Source: Eubacteriales bacterium
GTDB taxonomy: Bacteria > Bacillota > Clostridia > Lachnospirales > Lachnospiraceae
Assembly (NCBI GenBank): GCA_030539395.1
Contig: JAUNSC010000015.1
Coordinates: 1-64,000 of the forward strand
DNA length: 64,000 bases
Direction of reading: 5' to 3'
Positions within the stretch are counted from its first letter, which is position 1; the number at the start of each line of letters is the position of its first letter. A program made the translations under genes and the position numbers. Under the pieces are notes generated by a model that had not been told where the DNA came from, ran no database searches, and saw only the letters and a program-made list of their open reading frames with translations. Of this stretch, positions 26,535 to 36,920 are shown in pieces.

Positions 26535-26762
26535 TTAAACGATATCCACAATCACTTTTTTATCACTCTTGGATGCCGCCGCTTTCACAACGGACCGGAT
26601 GGCCTTCGCAATCCTCCCCTGTTTGCCGATAACTTTTCCCATGTCCGACTGAGCTACTTTCAACTCAATCACCGTAGCCTTGCCGGTCTCTTTTTCCGAT
26701 ACAACAACTTCTTCCGGATGTTCTACAAGAGATTTGGCAATTACCTCTACCAGTTCTTTCAT
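26535..26762 (-). CDS. khpA: KH-domain RNA-binding protein KhpA (YlqC)
   Basis: This 75-residue single-KH-domain protein has the GKQGRIAK form of the GxxG loop near residue 47. KhpA acts with KhpB in RNA binding and cell-size control in Gram-positives. I chose ATG 26762 (MKELVEVIAKSL), seven bases after AGGTG; a GTG at 26771 is the alternative. It sits between rpsP and rimM, the standard location. Confidence 0.93.
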   Translation of the reverse strand: MKELVEVIAKSLVEHPEEVVVSEKETGKATVIELKVAQSDMGKVIGKQGRIAKAIRSVVKAAASKSDKKVIVDIV

Positions 26763-26778
26763 TACCGTCACCTCAATT

Positions 26779-27024
26779 CTACTTCTCGATGCCAGCCATC
26801 TTAAAGATCTTACCTACGACCTCAGTCGGCTGAGCGCCGTTAGCCAGCCATTTCTTAGCCAGTTCTTCGTCAACCTTGAATTCACTCGGGTCAGTGTTCG
26901 GATTGTAAGTACCAATCTCCTCGATACATCTTCCATCTCTCGGAGATCTGGAATCTGCAACTACAATTCTATAAAAAGGAGCTTTTTTCTGTCCCATTCT
27001 TCTTAATCTGATTTTTACTGCCAT
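26779..27024 (-). CDS. rpsP: 30S ribosomal protein S16
   Basis: This 81-residue protein has the standard start [20 protein letters not shown] and the DSRSPRDG and EEIGTYNP motifs. An AAGGAGGTG site precedes ATG 27024. It lies between ffh and khpA. Confidence 0.97.
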   Translation of the reverse strand: MAVKIRLRRMGQKKAPFYRIVVADSRSPRDGRCIEEIGTYNPNTDPSEFKVDEELAKKWLANGAQPTEVVGKIFKMAGIEK

Positions 27025-27059
27025 TTCATTTCACCTCCTTAAAATTCTTCTGTTTTTAT

Positions 27060-28409
27060 TTAAAAGGGAAATTTGAATTTTCCTCTTTTACCACCTCTGC
27101 CTCCCATCATGCCCGGGAGCTGTTTCATCATTTTTCTTGTCTGCTCAAACTGTTTTACCAGTTTATTCACTTCAGAAATATCCACACCGCAGCCTTTTGC
27201 AATACGGTTCTTCCTGGAAGGGTTCAAAATATCCGGATTTGCCCGTTCCGCCGGTGTCATGGAGAGGATCATTGCCTCATTTCTGGCAAGAGCTTTCTCA
27301 TCAATCATCCCTTCAATATCTTTCATTTTGCTGCCGCCAAATCCCGGCATCATCGAAAGTACACTGGACAGTCCACCCATGTTGCGCATCTGATTCATGC
27401 TCTCCAGATAATCATCAAAACCAAACTGGGCTTTTTTGAATTTCTGCTCCATCTCCCTGGCTTTTGTCTCATCCAGATTCGCCTGAGCCTTTTCAATCAG
27501 GCTCATAACATCCCCCATTCCCAGAATACGGGAAGCCATACGGTCCGGATAAAACTGCTCCAGATCAGAAAGTTTTTCACCCATACCCACATAAAGAATC
27601 GGTTTTCCACAGGTTGCCCGGATAGATAAAGCTGCGCCGCCTCTGGAATCGCCGTCAAGTTTTGTCAGGATAACACCGTCAATACCGATCTTATTATTAA
27701 ACATCTCTGCAACATTTACTGCGTCCTGACCCGTCATGGCATCCACTACAAGAATTGTCTGATCTACCTGAACAGCTTCTTTTATTTCAACCAGCTCGTT
27801 CATCATGTCTTCATCAATATGAAGTCGTCCGGCCGTATCCAGGATTACCACGTTCATATTACGGCTTCTGGCATATTCAACTGCCGCTTTTGCTATATTG
27901 ACAGGCTTTTGTTTATCACCCATGGAAAATACTTCCACACCCTGTTTATCACCGTTAATCTGCAGCTGCGAAATAGCCGCAGGCCGGTAAATATCACACG
28001 CCACAAGAAGAGGTACACGGCCCTTTGATTTCAGCTTTCCTGCAATCTTAGCTGTTGTTGTGGTCTTACCTGCGCCCTGCAGTCCTGCCATCATGATAAC
28101 TGTAATATCACTCCCGGGTTTTAAGGCAATCTCTGTTGTCTCTGATCCCATAAGAGAAACAAGTTCTTCATTAACGATCTTGATAACCATCTGTCCCGGA
28201 TTAAGACCTGTCATTACATCTGCGCCTACAGCTCTCTCCTGAACAGCTTTCATAAACTGCTTGACAACTTTAAAGCTGACATCCGCCTCCAGCAAAGCCA
28301 TCTTAACTTCCTTCAACGCCGTTTTTACATCAGCCTCTGTCAGACGTCCCTTGCTTCTCAGGTTCTTAAATACATTCTGAAGTTTTTCGGAAAGGCTTTC
28401 AAATGCCAT
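27060..28409 (-). CDS. ffh: Signal recognition particle protein (Ffh/SRP54)
   Basis: Ffh binds signal sequences of nascent membrane proteins and, with 4.5S RNA, docks on FtsY. The 449-residue protein has the NG GTPase domain (GLQGAGKTTT near 107, DTAGRLHID near 189, TKLDGDSRGG near 247) and a Met-rich M domain (MNQMRNMGGL, PGMMGGRGGKRGKF at the end). Its partner ftsY lies about 1.6 kb upstream. It starts two bases after ylxM stops. Confidence 0.96.
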   Translation of the reverse strand: MAFESLSEKLQNVFKNLRSKGRLTEADVKTALKEVKMALLEADVSFKVVKQFMKAVQERAVGADVMTGLNPGQMVIKIVNEELVSLMGSETTEIALKPGSDITVIMMAGLQGAGKTTTTAKIAGKLKSKGRVPLLVACDIYRPAAISQLQINGDKQGVEVFSMGDKQKPVNIAKAAVEYARSRNMNVVILDTAGRLHIDEDMMNELVEIKEAVQVDQTILVVDAMTGQDAVNVAEMFNNKIGIDGVILTKLDGDSRGGAALSIRATCGKPILYVGMGEKLSDLEQFYPDRMASRILGMGDVMSLIEKAQANLDETKAREMEQKFKKAQFGFDDYLESMNQMRNMGGLSSVLSMMPGFGGSKMKDIEGMIDEKALARNEAMILSMTPAERANPDILNPSRKNRIAKGCGVDISEVNKLVKQFEQTRKMMKQLPGMMGGRGGKRGKFKFPF

Positions 28410-28411
28410 AC

Positions 28412-28729
28412 TTATAATTCCTCCAAAATTTCATTGGAAATTTTCTGAATTTCCGGTTTACCCTCAGCCAGAATATGAATTCTTTCAATCTTCTCACGAA
28501 TGGATAAAAATTTTTCAACAAGATGAAGTTTTGCTTCATACTCTTCAAGAGCACGGTTGCATCTTTTCACAAGATCATGCACTCCCTGCCGGCTTATTTG
28601 ATATTCCTCCGCCGCTTCGGAGTAAGAACAATCATTCAATACCACATCTTCATATACTCTCTGCTGATGCTGCGTAAGCAGTTCACCATAAAAATCAAAT
28701 AAAAGCGTCTGCTTCACAATTTGTTCCAT
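28412..28729 (-). CDS. ylxM: YlxM/UPF0122 helix-turn-helix protein
   Basis: This 105-residue protein has a sigma-region-4-like helix-turn-helix ([19 protein letters not shown]). YlxM commonly precedes ffh and is thought to modulate SRP function. The start ATG 28729 follows AAGGTG by seven bases and fits better than TTG 28735. It is the first gene of ylxM-ffh-rpsP-khpA. Confidence 0.9.
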   Translation of the reverse strand: MEQIVKQTLLFDFYGELLTQHQQRVYEDVVLNDCSYSEAAEEYQISRQGVHDLVKRCNRALEEYEAKLHLVEKFLSIREKIERIHILAEGKPEIQKISNEILEEL

Positions 28730-28746
28730 TTCCAATCACCTTGCCT

Positions 28747-28775
28747 ATCATAATACAAAAAAAGAAGAGTGTCAA
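28747..28775 (-). promoter_or_regulatory. Promoter of ylxM-ffh operon, embedded in the ilvA terminator
   Basis: Minus-strand TTGACA (28770-28775), 17 bases, TATGAT (28747-28752). The -35 box is part of the terminator stem of the upstream gene. Confidence 0.75.
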
Positions 28776-28796
28776 GCTTTTTTTCTTGACACTCTT
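28765..28796 (-). terminator. Terminator after ilvA
   Basis: AAGAGTGTCAAG (28765-28776) pairs with CTTGACACTCTT (28785-28796), a perfect 12-base stem flanked by A and T runs on both sides, so it can act in both directions. It lies 33 bases after the ilvA stop. Confidence 0.9.
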
Positions 28797-28829
28797 TTTT
28801 TTGACAAAGAAGACAATCGCCGTATGATC

Positions 28830-30041
28830 CTACAGACTGGTACGGATAACCCTGGGCTTCAATCCGTTTTCTTCCAGGGCCTTTACAATCTGATTTTTAT
28901 GCTCTGTACCAAATGCTTCCATCGTAATCTTCAGCTCTACTGCTTTGTTTCGGTTGGTGCTCACAAACTGATTATGATCCAGTTTAATAACATTTCCCTG
29001 CATTTCGGCAACAATTGATGCCACACGTACCAATTCACCCGGTGTATCCGGCAAAAGAACCGATACGGTAAAAATACGGTCTCTCTGAATCAATCCGAAC
29101 TGCACTACAGAGGACATCGTGATCACATCCATATTTCCGCCGCTTAAAATTGTAACAATTTTCTTATTTTTTACATTCATATGTTTCAGCGCTGCAATTG
29201 TAAGAAGTCCCGAATTTTCAACAATCATCTTATGATTTTCAACCATATCCAGAAATGCCACGATCAGTTCATCATCCTGGATAGTAATAATATCATCCAG
29301 ATTTTTCTGGAGATACGGGAAAATTTTTTCTCCGGGGCGCTTTACTGCCGTACCATCCGCGATCGTATTAACTCCCGGAAGTGTGACCACTTCCCCCGCT
29401 TCCAGCGATGCCTGAAGACAATTTGCACCTGCCGGCTCTACTCCGATCACTTTTATATTCGGATTTAACATTTTTGCCAATGTGGAAACTCCCGTTGCAA
29501 GGCCGCCTCCGCCTACCGGCACGAGAATATAATCGACAAGGGGCAGTTCTTTGACAATTTCCATCGCAATCGTTCCCTGTCCGGTAGCAACTCCCAGATC
29601 ATCAAAAGGATGGATAAACGTATATCCGTTTTCTTCGGCAAGTTTAAGCGCATATTCACATGCTTCATCATATACTTCTCCGTAGAGAACCACTTCCGCG
29701 CCATAACCTTTAGTCCGGTTCACCTTCATAAGCGGTGTCGTCACCGGCATCACAACCACTGCCCTGACTCCCAGTTCTTTTGCTGCATAGGCAACACCCT
29801 GAGCATGATTTCCCGCAGATGCCGTGATCAGCCCCTTCTCCTGTTCTTCTTTGGAAAGAGTCGAGATACGGTAATACGCCCCTCTTATTTTGTATGCCCC
29901 CGTGATCTGCATATTCTCCGGTTTCAGATATACACGGTTGCCTGTCTGGTCACTGAAATATTTACTGTATACCAGCTTCGTCTCAAGTGTAACTTTTTTT
30001 ACCAGCTCTGATGCTTCTTCAAATTTTTCTAATGTCAGCAT
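28830..30041 (-). CDS. ilvA: Threonine ammonia-lyase with C-terminal ACT domain
   Basis: This PLP enzyme deaminates threonine to 2-oxobutyrate, the first step to isoleucine or to propionate. The PLP lysine is in TGAYKIRGAYYR (near 51); the glycine-rich phosphate loop VPVGGGGLATG lies near 180. A C-terminal ACT domain (VLLPDTPGELVRVASIVAE, near 332) suggests amino-acid control. The 403-residue form is usual in Clostridia. It begins 11 bases after ftsY stops, yet functionally has no tie to the smc-ftsY genes. Confidence 0.92.
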   Translation of the reverse strand: MLTLEKFEEASELVKKVTLETKLVYSKYFSDQTGNRVYLKPENMQITGAYKIRGAYYRISTLSKEEQEKGLITASAGNHAQGVAYAAKELGVRAVVVMPVTTPLMKVNRTKGYGAEVVLYGEVYDEACEYALKLAEENGYTFIHPFDDLGVATGQGTIAMEIVKELPLVDYILVPVGGGGLATGVSTLAKMLNPNIKVIGVEPAGANCLQASLEAGEVVTLPGVNTIADGTAVKRPGEKIFPYLQKNLDDIITIQDDELIVAFLDMVENHKMIVENSGLLTIAALKHMNVKNKKIVTILSGGNMDVITMSSVVQFGLIQRDRIFTVSVLLPDTPGELVRVASIVAEMQGNVIKLDHNQFVSTNRNKAVELKITMEAFGTEHKNQIVKALEENGLKPRVIRTSL

Positions 30042-30052
30042 TTTCCTGTCCC

Positions 30053-30988
30053 CTATTCATTTTCACCTGCTAAAAACAGTGCATTTACAAATTGCTCTGC
30101 GTCAAACTTCTGCAGATCGTCAATTCTCTCACCGACTCCGATATATTTAACCGGGATACCAAGTTCAGAATGGATTGCTACAGCAATTCCTCCTTTCGCT
30201 GTCCCGTCCAGTTTTGTCAGAATAATTCCGGTAATATCGGCTACTTCCGAAAATTCTCTTGCCTGTACAAGCGCATTTTGTCCCGTAGTTCCATCGAGCA
30301 CTACCAGTGTTTCACGGTATGCTTCCGGATATTCTTTCTCAAGAATACGGTTTATTTTGCCAAGTTCATTCATAAGATTCTTCTTATTATGAAGTCTTCC
30401 CGCGGTATCACACAGGAGAACATCAGCGTGCCTTGCCTTTGCGGCAGCCACAGCATCATAAACAACCGATGCCGGATCGCTGCCTTCCTGACCGGAAATA
30501 ATATCTACGCCGGCTCTGTTGGCCCACTCTGTAAGCTGTTCACCCGCAGCCGCGCGGAAAGTATCTGCAGCCGCAAGCACCACTTTCTTCCCCTGATCTT
30601 TCAGTTTTCCGGCGAGTTTACCCACACTGGTAGTCTTTCCTACACCATTCACACCGATCACAAGCACAACAGATGTGCGATTTTCAAATTCATATGCCGT
30701 TTCTCCCACATCCATCTGCTGGCGAATGCTGTCTATAAGATATTTCTTACACTCAGCAGGTTCCTTTATGTGATTTTCTTTTACTTTTTCTTTTAAATCT
30801 TCAATGATAGATGTAGTTGCATTAATGCCCAGATCCCCCATAATCAGAGTTTCTTCTATCTCTTCATAGAAATCATCATCAATGCTGGAAAATCCGCCAA
30901 ATATACTGTCTATACCAGATACGATATTTGCTCTTGTTTTAGAAAGTCCTTCCGCAAGTCGTTTAAAAAAGCCCTTTTTTTCTTCCAT
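30053..30988 (-). CDS. ftsY: Signal recognition particle receptor FtsY
   Basis: FtsY is the membrane-associated SRP receptor GTPase. The 311-residue protein has a short charged N-terminus and an NG domain with GVNGVGKTTS (near 113), DTAGRLHNK (near 195) and TKLDGTAKGG (near 254). It starts nine bases after smc, the common smc-ftsY pairing. Confidence 0.95.
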   Translation of the reverse strand: MEEKKGFFKRLAEGLSKTRANIVSGIDSIFGGFSSIDDDFYEEIEETLIMGDLGINATTSIIEDLKEKVKENHIKEPAECKKYLIDSIRQQMDVGETAYEFENRTSVVLVIGVNGVGKTTSVGKLAGKLKDQGKKVVLAAADTFRAAAGEQLTEWANRAGVDIISGQEGSDPASVVYDAVAAAKARHADVLLCDTAGRLHNKKNLMNELGKINRILEKEYPEAYRETLVVLDGTTGQNALVQAREFSEVADITGIILTKLDGTAKGGIAVAIHSELGIPVKYIGVGERIDDLQKFDAEQFVNALFLAGENE

Positions 30989-30997
30989 AAAACCCTC

Positions 30998-33900
30998 CTA
31001 TTGATCCAATTCCTCTTCTACCATATTTACAGAAACCTGCGTGGAAACACCTTTCTCCTGCATGGTAATACCATAAAGCCTGTCTGCCGCAGCCATCGTT
31101 CCACGTCTATGTGTAATAATAATAAACTGCGTATTTTTTGTCAACTTTTTCAGATAGCCGGCATATCTGACAACATTGTTTTCATCAAGTGCCGCTTCAA
31201 TCTCGTCCAGAAGACAAAACGGTGACGGTTTCATGTTCTGAATGGCAAATAAAAGTGCTATTGCAGTCAAAGCCTTTTCTCCGCCGGACATCTGCATCAT
31301 ATTTTGCAGCTTCTTTCCGGGCGGCTGTGCAATAATGCGTATTCCCGCTTCCAGAATGTCTTCATCCTCAACCAGTTCCAGTGTTCCGCGTCCGCCTCCG
31401 AACAATTCCTTAAACGCTTTAGAAAATTCTTTCTGCATTATGGCAAACTGCTGAGAAAACTGTTTTCGCATTCCGCTGTCAAGTTCTGAAATAATGCCTT
31501 TAAGCGCCTCTCCTGCCTTTACCAGATCAGCATGCTGGGCAGAAAGGAATTCATAGCGCTGCGAAACTTCCCTGTATTCTTCAATCGCATTTACATTTAC
31601 AGAACCCAATCCCTTTATTTCTGATTTCAGCTCACTGATCTTCTTTTTCAGGCTCTCCCCGCTTACGTGCTCCTCATTTTTGTAAGCAGACGCCTCGCTC
31701 GGCGTAAGGCCATATTCCTCCCACATATAATTTATCTGACGCTCCTGAAAATCCTGAAGGCGTTCCTTCTTATTATCCAGTCTGAACCGTTCTTTATCCA
31801 AAGCGCTCATCTGCTGTACCATTTCTTCACGCTTTCGGAAAAAATCTTTATGCACATCAGAAACCTGCTGTTTGCACAACTGAAGCTCATTTACAGCATC
31901 CTCCATCTCCTTCGCATCTGTCTGTGCCTGAAGAATACTGCTTCTGATCTGTTCAATCCGCTCTTCCTTTTCTGCCACTTCACCAACGGACTCATGACGG
32001 CTGTCTTCTGTTTCCTTCCGCTGTACAAGAAGCTGCTCTATTTCTATTTCTATTCGTTTTAAATTGTCACCGGAAAACTCTGTTCTCTGACGGATACCTG
32101 CCGTCCTGGTTCTGCAAAGCGCCAGTTCCTCCTGGTAAGTTTCAAGAAGAACCTTCTTTTCTTCCAAAATTTTTTGATTCCGTACAATCCGCTCTTCCAG
32201 CTCTTTCCCGTGATTTCCTGACTCCTCCAGTTCCTGCCGGATTTCAGTCTGTGCCTGTCCGATTTCACTGAGCTGCGCCTCCATTTCCTGCGCTTCCTGT
32301 TGTAACTGGCCGTGGCCCGATGCAGTTTTACCTTTCTGCTGTTCTATTTCATCCAGCTTCAATTTCGCTGTATTCTGCCGCAAATATTCATTTTGGAGCA
32401 CCTGAGTCTGATTTTCCAGATCGCCCCTGTATTTTCCCCGCGTCTGGCGCAGTTCATCTATCTGTCGCCTGATTTCCTCTACACGCTCTCTTTGCTTTTG
32501 AACGTTCTTCTCCAAATCATCCGCTTCTCTGCGCCGCCCCAGAAGATTACTTGAATTTTTAAATGCACCGCCGGACATAGATCCGCCCGGGCTCAAAAGT
32601 TCTCCGTCAAGTGTTACAATTCTGATAGAATGCTTATATTTCCTGGCAATAGCAATAGCATGGTCGATATTATCCGTTACAAGTGTCTGTCCAAGCAGAT
32701 ACTCAACAAGCTGATCATATATATCATCCGCCTCTACAAGTGTGCTTGCCACCCCAAGAGCTCCCGGCTCATACAGCGCCTGTTCTCTTGCTAGTCCCTG
32801 CCGTCTTCTTATTGCTGTAAGAGGAAGAAAGGTAGCGCGGCCATAACGGTTTTTCTTCAGAAAATCAATCATATTCTTTGCTGTGTTCTCATTATCCGTA
32901 ACGATATTCTGGATACTTCCGCCAAGAGCCGTCTCAATAGCCGTCTCATATTTTTTCTCTGTCTTTATCAGATCCGCTACAACACCATGCAATCCAGGCT
33001 GAAGATTTTTCTGTTCCATCACCTTGCGGATACTGATGCCATATCCGTCATATCTCTCCGTCATATTCCGCAGAGATTCCAGTCTGAACATTTCACGATG
33101 ATATTCTGCCTGCGCCTCTTCCAGCTGACGGCTCTTTAAAGCCAGTTCTTTTTGAACATCCTGAATCTTCTCCTCTATAGACGCATTATCTTTAATAATA
33201 CTTTCAATACCCGCTACAATATCAGCATATTCTTCCCGCAGAACGCTTTCCGTCTGAGCCAGCTCACTTTCCTCGCTTTTCGCCATCAGGAGTCTTTTGG
33301 TAAGCTCTGCATTACGAATCTGGATCTGCTCCTTCATCGTATCATAGCGTTGAAGTTTCGTCTTTGTATTGGCACGCTCATTCAGCAATTCAATAAGCTC
33401 CGCCTGCCCGCGGGATATTTCCTGCTCAAGCTCTGACACGACTGCCGTCATTTCTTCCACAAGACGTAATGCTTCCGATTCCCCTTCATCTGCGCTTTTC
33501 AATTCCGCATCCAGCTGTGCTTTTTGTTTCTCTTCACCCTCTATCTGCTCTTTTTTAACAGCAATTTCATGGTTGATTGTCTCCAAACGGCTGATATAAA
33601 GATTGTCGTTTTGCTTTGCTGAACGAATCTGCTCCTGCAAAAGTTCTATCTGACTCTCCAGCTGTTGTTTTATAATAAGTCCCTGATTCAGCTGATTTTT
33701 CTTTTCATCAATCTGCTGATTCAGCTCCTCCAAATGTTTTTCACTTGTCTCATATTCTGCTTTCGCATTTTCAAGTTGTTCTTTCGCCTGTGAAATATCG
33801 TTATCTGAAATGGAAATGTCTTTTTCCACTTCTTTTAACTGTCCTGTAATCCGCGTCATTTCAAGAAGAAACATATTTATGTCATAATTTTTTAACTCTT

Positions 33901-34558
33901 CTTTTTTTTGAAGATAAATCTTCGCTTTTTCAGACTGCCGTTCCAAAGGTCCTATCTGCCTGGTAAGTTCAGACAAAATATCATTCACTCGCGTCAGATT
34001 ATTATTTTCACTCTCCAGCTTTTTCTGAGCCGTCAGCTTTCTTCTTTTAAATTTAACGATACCGGCAGCCTCATCAAAAAGTTCCCTTCGTTCTTCCGGC
34101 TTACCGCTTAAAATTTTGTCAATCTGCCCCTGCCCGATAATGGAATACCCTTCCTTACCAATACCGGTATCATAAAACATTTCATTGATATCTTTCAAAC
34201 GACAGGCTGTACCGTTGATCAGATACTCGCTCTCTCCCGAACGGTATAAGCGCCTCGTCACCGTCACTTCTTCATAATCCGTGGGAAGCTTGTGATCGCT
34301 GTTATCCAGGGTAATCGCAACTGACGCAAATCCAAGTGGTTTTCTGCTTTCCGTTCCGGAAAAAATAACATCCTGCATATTAGATCCCCGAAGCTGCCTG
34401 GCGCTCTGCTCACCAAGTACCCAGCGAACTGCATCACCAACATTACTCTTGCCGCTCCCATTTGGTCCTACAATACCGGTTATACCATTATGAAATTGAA
34501 ACTTCATCTTATTAGCGAAGGATTTAAAACCCTGCACCTCGATGCTCTTTAAATACAT
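30998..34558 (-). CDS. smc: Chromosome segregation protein SMC
   Basis: SMC forms a ring-like ATPase with ScpA/ScpB that compacts and separates chromosomes. The 1186-residue protein shows the Walker [10 protein letters not shown] near 33, a long coiled coil, a hinge around 500-680 (GVVADLI, then GGSMSGGAF), a second coiled coil and the C-terminal signature [16 protein letters not shown] with Walker [13 protein letters not shown]. It is intact. It begins one base after rnc stops, and its ATG is preceded by rnc coding sequence. Confidence 0.96.
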   Translation of the reverse strand: MYLKSIEVQGFKSFANKMKFQFHNGITGIVGPNGSGKSNVGDAVRWVLGEQSARQLRGSNMQDVIFSGTESRKPLGFASVAITLDNSDHKLPTDYEEVTVTRRLYRSGESEYLINGTACRLKDINEMFYDTGIGKEGYSIIGQGQIDKILSGKPEERRELFDEAAGIVKFKRRKLTAQKKLESENNNLTRVNDILSELTRQIGPLERQSEKAKIYLQKKEELKNYDINMFLLEMTRITGQLKEVEKDISISDNDISQAKEQLENAKAEYETSEKHLEELNQQIDEKKNQLNQGLIIKQQLESQIELLQEQIRSAKQNDNLYISRLETINHEIAVKKEQIEGEEKQKAQLDAELKSADEGESEALRLVEEMTAVVSELEQEISRGQAELIELLNERANTKTKLQRYDTMKEQIQIRNAELTKRLLMAKSEESELAQTESVLREEYADIVAGIESIIKDNASIEEKIQDVQKELALKSRQLEEAQAEYHREMFRLESLRNMTERYDGYGISIRKVMEQKNLQPGLHGVVADLIKTEKKYETAIETALGGSIQNIVTDNENTAKNMIDFLKKNRYGRATFLPLTAIRRRQGLAREQALYEPGALGVASTLVEADDIYDQLVEYLLGQTLVTDNIDHAIAIARKYKHSIRIVTLDGELLSPGGSMSGGAFKNSSNLLGRRREADDLEKNVQKQRERVEEIRRQIDELRQTRGKYRGDLENQTQVLQNEYLRQNTAKLKLDEIEQQKGKTASGHGQLQQEAQEMEAQLSEIGQAQTEIRQELEESGNHGKELEERIVRNQKILEEKKVLLETYQEELALCRTRTAGIRQRTEFSGDNLKRIEIEIEQLLVQRKETEDSRHESVGEVAEKEERIEQIRSSILQAQTDAKEMEDAVNELQLCKQQVSDVHKDFFRKREEMVQQMSALDKERFRLDNKKERLQDFQERQINYMWEEYGLTPSEASAYKNEEHVSGESLKKKISELKSEIKGLGSVNVNAIEEYREVSQRYEFLSAQHADLVKAGEALKGIISELDSGMRKQFSQQFAIMQKEFSKAFKELFGGGRGTLELVEDEDILEAGIRIIAQPPGKKLQNMMQMSGGEKALTAIALLFAIQNMKPSPFCLLDEIEAALDENNVVRYAGYLKKLTKNTQFIIITHRRGTMAAADRLYGITMQEKGVSTQVSVNMVEEELDQ

Positions 34559-34559
34559 A

Positions 34560-35255
34560 TTATTCAGGTTGTCCTTTCAAAGTCATGATCGTTTTGTATG
34601 CAGCTTCCTGTTCGGCAGCTTTTTTTGTTCTGCCCCATCCGTCTTCAAAACCTTTTTCGCCGATAAAAAGCTTCATAACAAACTTTTTATCATGGTCAGG
34701 TCCCTCTTCCCTTATCAATTTGTATGATATCTGCTCTCCCTTAAAAGAACTCTGTACGATTTCCTGCAAGATAGTCTTGCTATCATAAAAGAGTTTCTTT
34801 TTTTCAACATCGTTCAAAATAAAACGTTCAACAAACTCTTTTGCACTAGTAAAACCACCGTCCAGATAAACAGCCCCTATCAGTGCTTCCATTGCATCCG
34901 AAACTACTGAGTCGCGATTTCTTCCGCCGGTCTGCTCTTCTCCCTTACCAAGCCTGAGAAAACTTCCCAATTCTATCACCGAAGCACACTGAGCAAGCGT
35001 GGGTTCACATACAATGCTGGCACGGAGTTTTGTCATATCGCCCTCACGCATATTCGGATAATGCCGGTAAAGATAATCACTGCTTGACAGTTCCAAAACT
35101 GCATCCCCAAGGAATTCAAGCCTTTCATTGTCTTTCATTCCTTTCTGCTTATGTTCATTTGCATAAGAACTATGTCTCATGGCATTTTCCAGAAGTTTTT
35201 TATTCCGAAAAACGTAGCCTATTTTTTCTTCCAATTCAATCAAATCTCTAATCAT
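34560..35255 (-). CDS. rnc: Ribonuclease III
   Basis: RNase III cuts double-stranded RNA in rRNA and mRNA maturation. The catalytic signature ERLEFLGDAVLEL is near residue 42, and a C-terminal double-stranded RNA-binding domain ends at 231 residues (WGRTKKAAEQEAAYKT). I chose ATG 35255, eight bases after AAGGG; a GTG at 35261 is possible. It follows acpP and precedes smc, a standard order. Confidence 0.94.
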   Translation of the reverse strand: MIRDLIELEEKIGYVFRNKKLLENAMRHSSYANEHKQKGMKDNERLEFLGDAVLELSSSDYLYRHYPNMREGDMTKLRASIVCEPTLAQCASVIELGSFLRLGKGEEQTGGRNRDSVVSDAMEALIGAVYLDGGFTSAKEFVERFILNDVEKKKLFYDSKTILQEIVQSSFKGEQISYKLIREEGPDHDKKFVMKLFIGEKGFEDGWGRTKKAAEQEAAYKTIMTLKGQPE

Positions 35256-35277
35256 AACCACATCCCTTATGGAAAGA

Positions 35278-35305
35278 AAAGGGGTGCATCCTACGGCACC
35301 CCTTT
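35278..35305 (-). terminator. Hairpin between acpP and rnc
   Basis: AAAGGGGTGC (35278-35287) with GCACCCCTTT (35296-35305) is a perfect 10-base stem located after the acpP stop; the T run after it on the minus strand is short and broken by a C. It may reduce read-through from the highly expressed acpP into rnc-smc-ftsY. Confidence 0.7.
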
Positions 35306-35318
35306 CCGTAACACATTT

Positions 35319-35546
35319 TTAATTAATTTTGTTCTTTATTGCTTCCACTGCATCTCCAACAGAAACAATGTTCTCTGCTTCATTTAAAATCTCAATATCA
35401 AATTCCTGTTCGATTCCCATGATAATCTGAGCAACATCCAGTGAATCTGTTCCAAGATCATCTGCAAATGTGGTGTCCATTGTAATCTCGTCCTCATCGA
35501 CATTCATTACATCCACAATAATTTTTTTTAATTTTTCCAATTCCAT
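35319..35546 (-). CDS. acpP: Acyl carrier protein
   Basis: This 75-residue acidic protein has the phosphopantetheine attachment serine in GTDSLDVA (near residue 36). It carries acyl chains in fatty-acid synthesis and supplies PlsX. The RBS is GGAGG. It lies 12 bases after plsX. Confidence 0.95.
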   Translation of the reverse strand: MELEKLKKIIVDVMNVDEDEITMDTTFADDLGTDSLDVAQIIMGIEQEFDIEILNEAENIVSVGDAVEAIKNKIN

Positions 35547-35558
35547 GAAAATCTCCTC

Positions 35559-36575
35559 CTACTTCTCCGGGCTCACGTTAAAAATACTGCCCATGATTTC
35601 ATTAATGTGCTGTTGTTTGTATTCCACACACTGAATGACTGCATTCTGTATCTCCGTACTTTTTGCACTTCCATGTGCCTTAACAACAAGTCCTTTCAAC
35701 CCAAGCATTGGTGCCCCGCCATATTGTGTTGCATCAAATGTCTTCACTGTCTCTTTCAGTGCCGGTTTGATCAATAACGCTCCTATCCTGGAACGGAGGC
35801 TTGACATAAGTCCTGCTTTAATTTTTTTGATCATTGTTGCCCCTACACCTTCATAGAGTTTCAGTATAACATTTCCCACAAACGCCTCACAGACAACGAC
35901 ATCACACACGCCGGCAGGTATATCTCTGGCTTCTACATTTCCAATGAAATTGATATTTTTACATTCCTTCAATAAAGGATATGTCTCTTTAACAAGGACA
36001 TTTCCCTTTTCCTCCTCCGCACCGATATTTACAATACCGACACGCGGATTCTTTATTCCCACCACACGTTCCATATACACAGAACCCATCTGTGCAAACT
36101 GAACCAGGTGAGAAGGCCTTGCATCCACATTCGCGCCGCAGTCAATCAGCAGCGCCACTCCATTCTCCGTAGGAATCAGCGGTGCCAGAGGGGGTCTCTG
36201 CACACCTTTCATTCTGCCGACCAGCAATTGTCCTCCTGCCAGAACTGCACCTGTGCTGCCCGATGAGACAAAAGCATCTGCCTCTCCGTTTTTCACAAGC
36301 ATCTCACCTGTCACGATGGAAGAGTTCTTTTTCTTTCGAATTGCTTCGACCGGTGATTCTCCCGTTTCGATCACTTCATCTGCATGGATAATCTTCACAC
36401 GTTCCTGGGGGTAAGTATATTTCTCTAATTGAGAAGTAATTACCTCCTGACGGCCTGTAAAAATTATTTCAATATCATCTCTGGAATTAACAGCCTGAAT
36501 TGCACCTTTTATCTGTTCATCCGGCGCATTGTCGCCACCCATGGCATCGACAACAACCCGTACGATTTCCTGCAT
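35559..36575 (-). CDS. plsX: Phosphate acyltransferase PlsX
   Basis: PlsX converts acyl-ACP to acyl-phosphate for PlsY. The 338-residue protein starts at ATG 36575 (QEIVRVVVDAMGGDNAP), seven bases after AGGAGG; the frame remains open further upstream to 36632 but without a site. Motifs DAMGGDNAP and SGSTGAVLAGG fit the family. It heads the plsX-acpP-rnc-smc-ftsY unit with its own promoter. Confidence 0.95.
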   Translation of the reverse strand: MQEIVRVVVDAMGGDNAPDEQIKGAIQAVNSRDDIEIIFTGRQEVITSQLEKYTYPQERVKIIHADEVIETGESPVEAIRKKKNSSIVTGEMLVKNGEADAFVSSGSTGAVLAGGQLLVGRMKGVQRPPLAPLIPTENGVALLIDCGANVDARPSHLVQFAQMGSVYMERVVGIKNPRVGIVNIGAEEEKGNVLVKETYPLLKECKNINFIGNVEARDIPAGVCDVVVCEAFVGNVILKLYEGVGATMIKKIKAGLMSSLRSRIGALLIKPALKETVKTFDATQYGGAPMLGLKGLVVKAHGSAKSTEIQNAVIQCVEYKQQHINEIMGSIFNVSPEK

Positions 36576-36603
36576 TTTCGTACCTCCTTGGTTTCTAACC
36601 ATT

Positions 36604-36632
36604 ATCATACAAGACATCAATATAAAAATCAA
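36604..36632 (-). promoter_or_regulatory. Predicted promoter of plsX-acpP-rnc-smc-ftsY
   Basis: Minus-strand TTGATT (36627-36632), 17 bases, TATGAT (36604-36609). I looked for a FapR-type operator nearby and did not see one. Confidence 0.6.
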
Positions 36633-36682
36633 TATTTAAATGTTTTTATATAACAGGAAATCCAATGGACTCTCCTGCGAAA

Positions 36683-36723
36683 TAAAAAACAAGGCCACTG
36701 CGTTTTCTGCAGAGACCCTGTTT
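36683..36723 (-). terminator. Terminator after rpmF
   Basis: A 15-base stem between 36687-36701 and 36709-36723 with two G-T pairs and one mismatch, followed on the minus strand by a T-rich run. It closes the yceD-rpmF unit. Confidence 0.8.
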
Positions 36724-36737
36724 TCCAACGTTTCTCA

Positions 36738-36917
36738 CTAATCCTGAGCAACAATCTCTTTTTTATTGTAAGTACCACAATTCTTGCAGACTCTGTGAGA
36801 CATCATCAGTTCTCCGCATTTGCTGCACTTAACCAAGTTCGGAGCAGTCATTTTCCAGTTTGCTCTTCTCTTGTCTCTTCTTCCTTTGGAAGATTTATTC
36901 TTCGGGCAGATTGACAT
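36738..36917 (-). CDS. rpmF: 50S ribosomal protein L32
   Basis: A 59-residue protein reading MSICPKNKSSKGRRDKRRAN at the start, with a zinc-ribbon pair C31-x-x-C34 and C44-x-x-C47 (CSKCGELM, CKNCGTYN). This is the zinc-binding type of L32. An AGGAGG site precedes ATG 36917, and the gene begins three bases after the yceD stop codon. Confidence 0.95.
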   Translation of the reverse strand: MSICPKNKSSKGRRDKRRANWKMTAPNLVKCSKCGELMMSHRVCKNCGTYNKKEIVAQD

Positions 36918-36920
36918 GGT

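Noticed and set aside
30042-30052. T-box or amino-acid leader for ilvA
   Set aside because: Only 11 bases separate ilvA from ftsY, too short for a leader.
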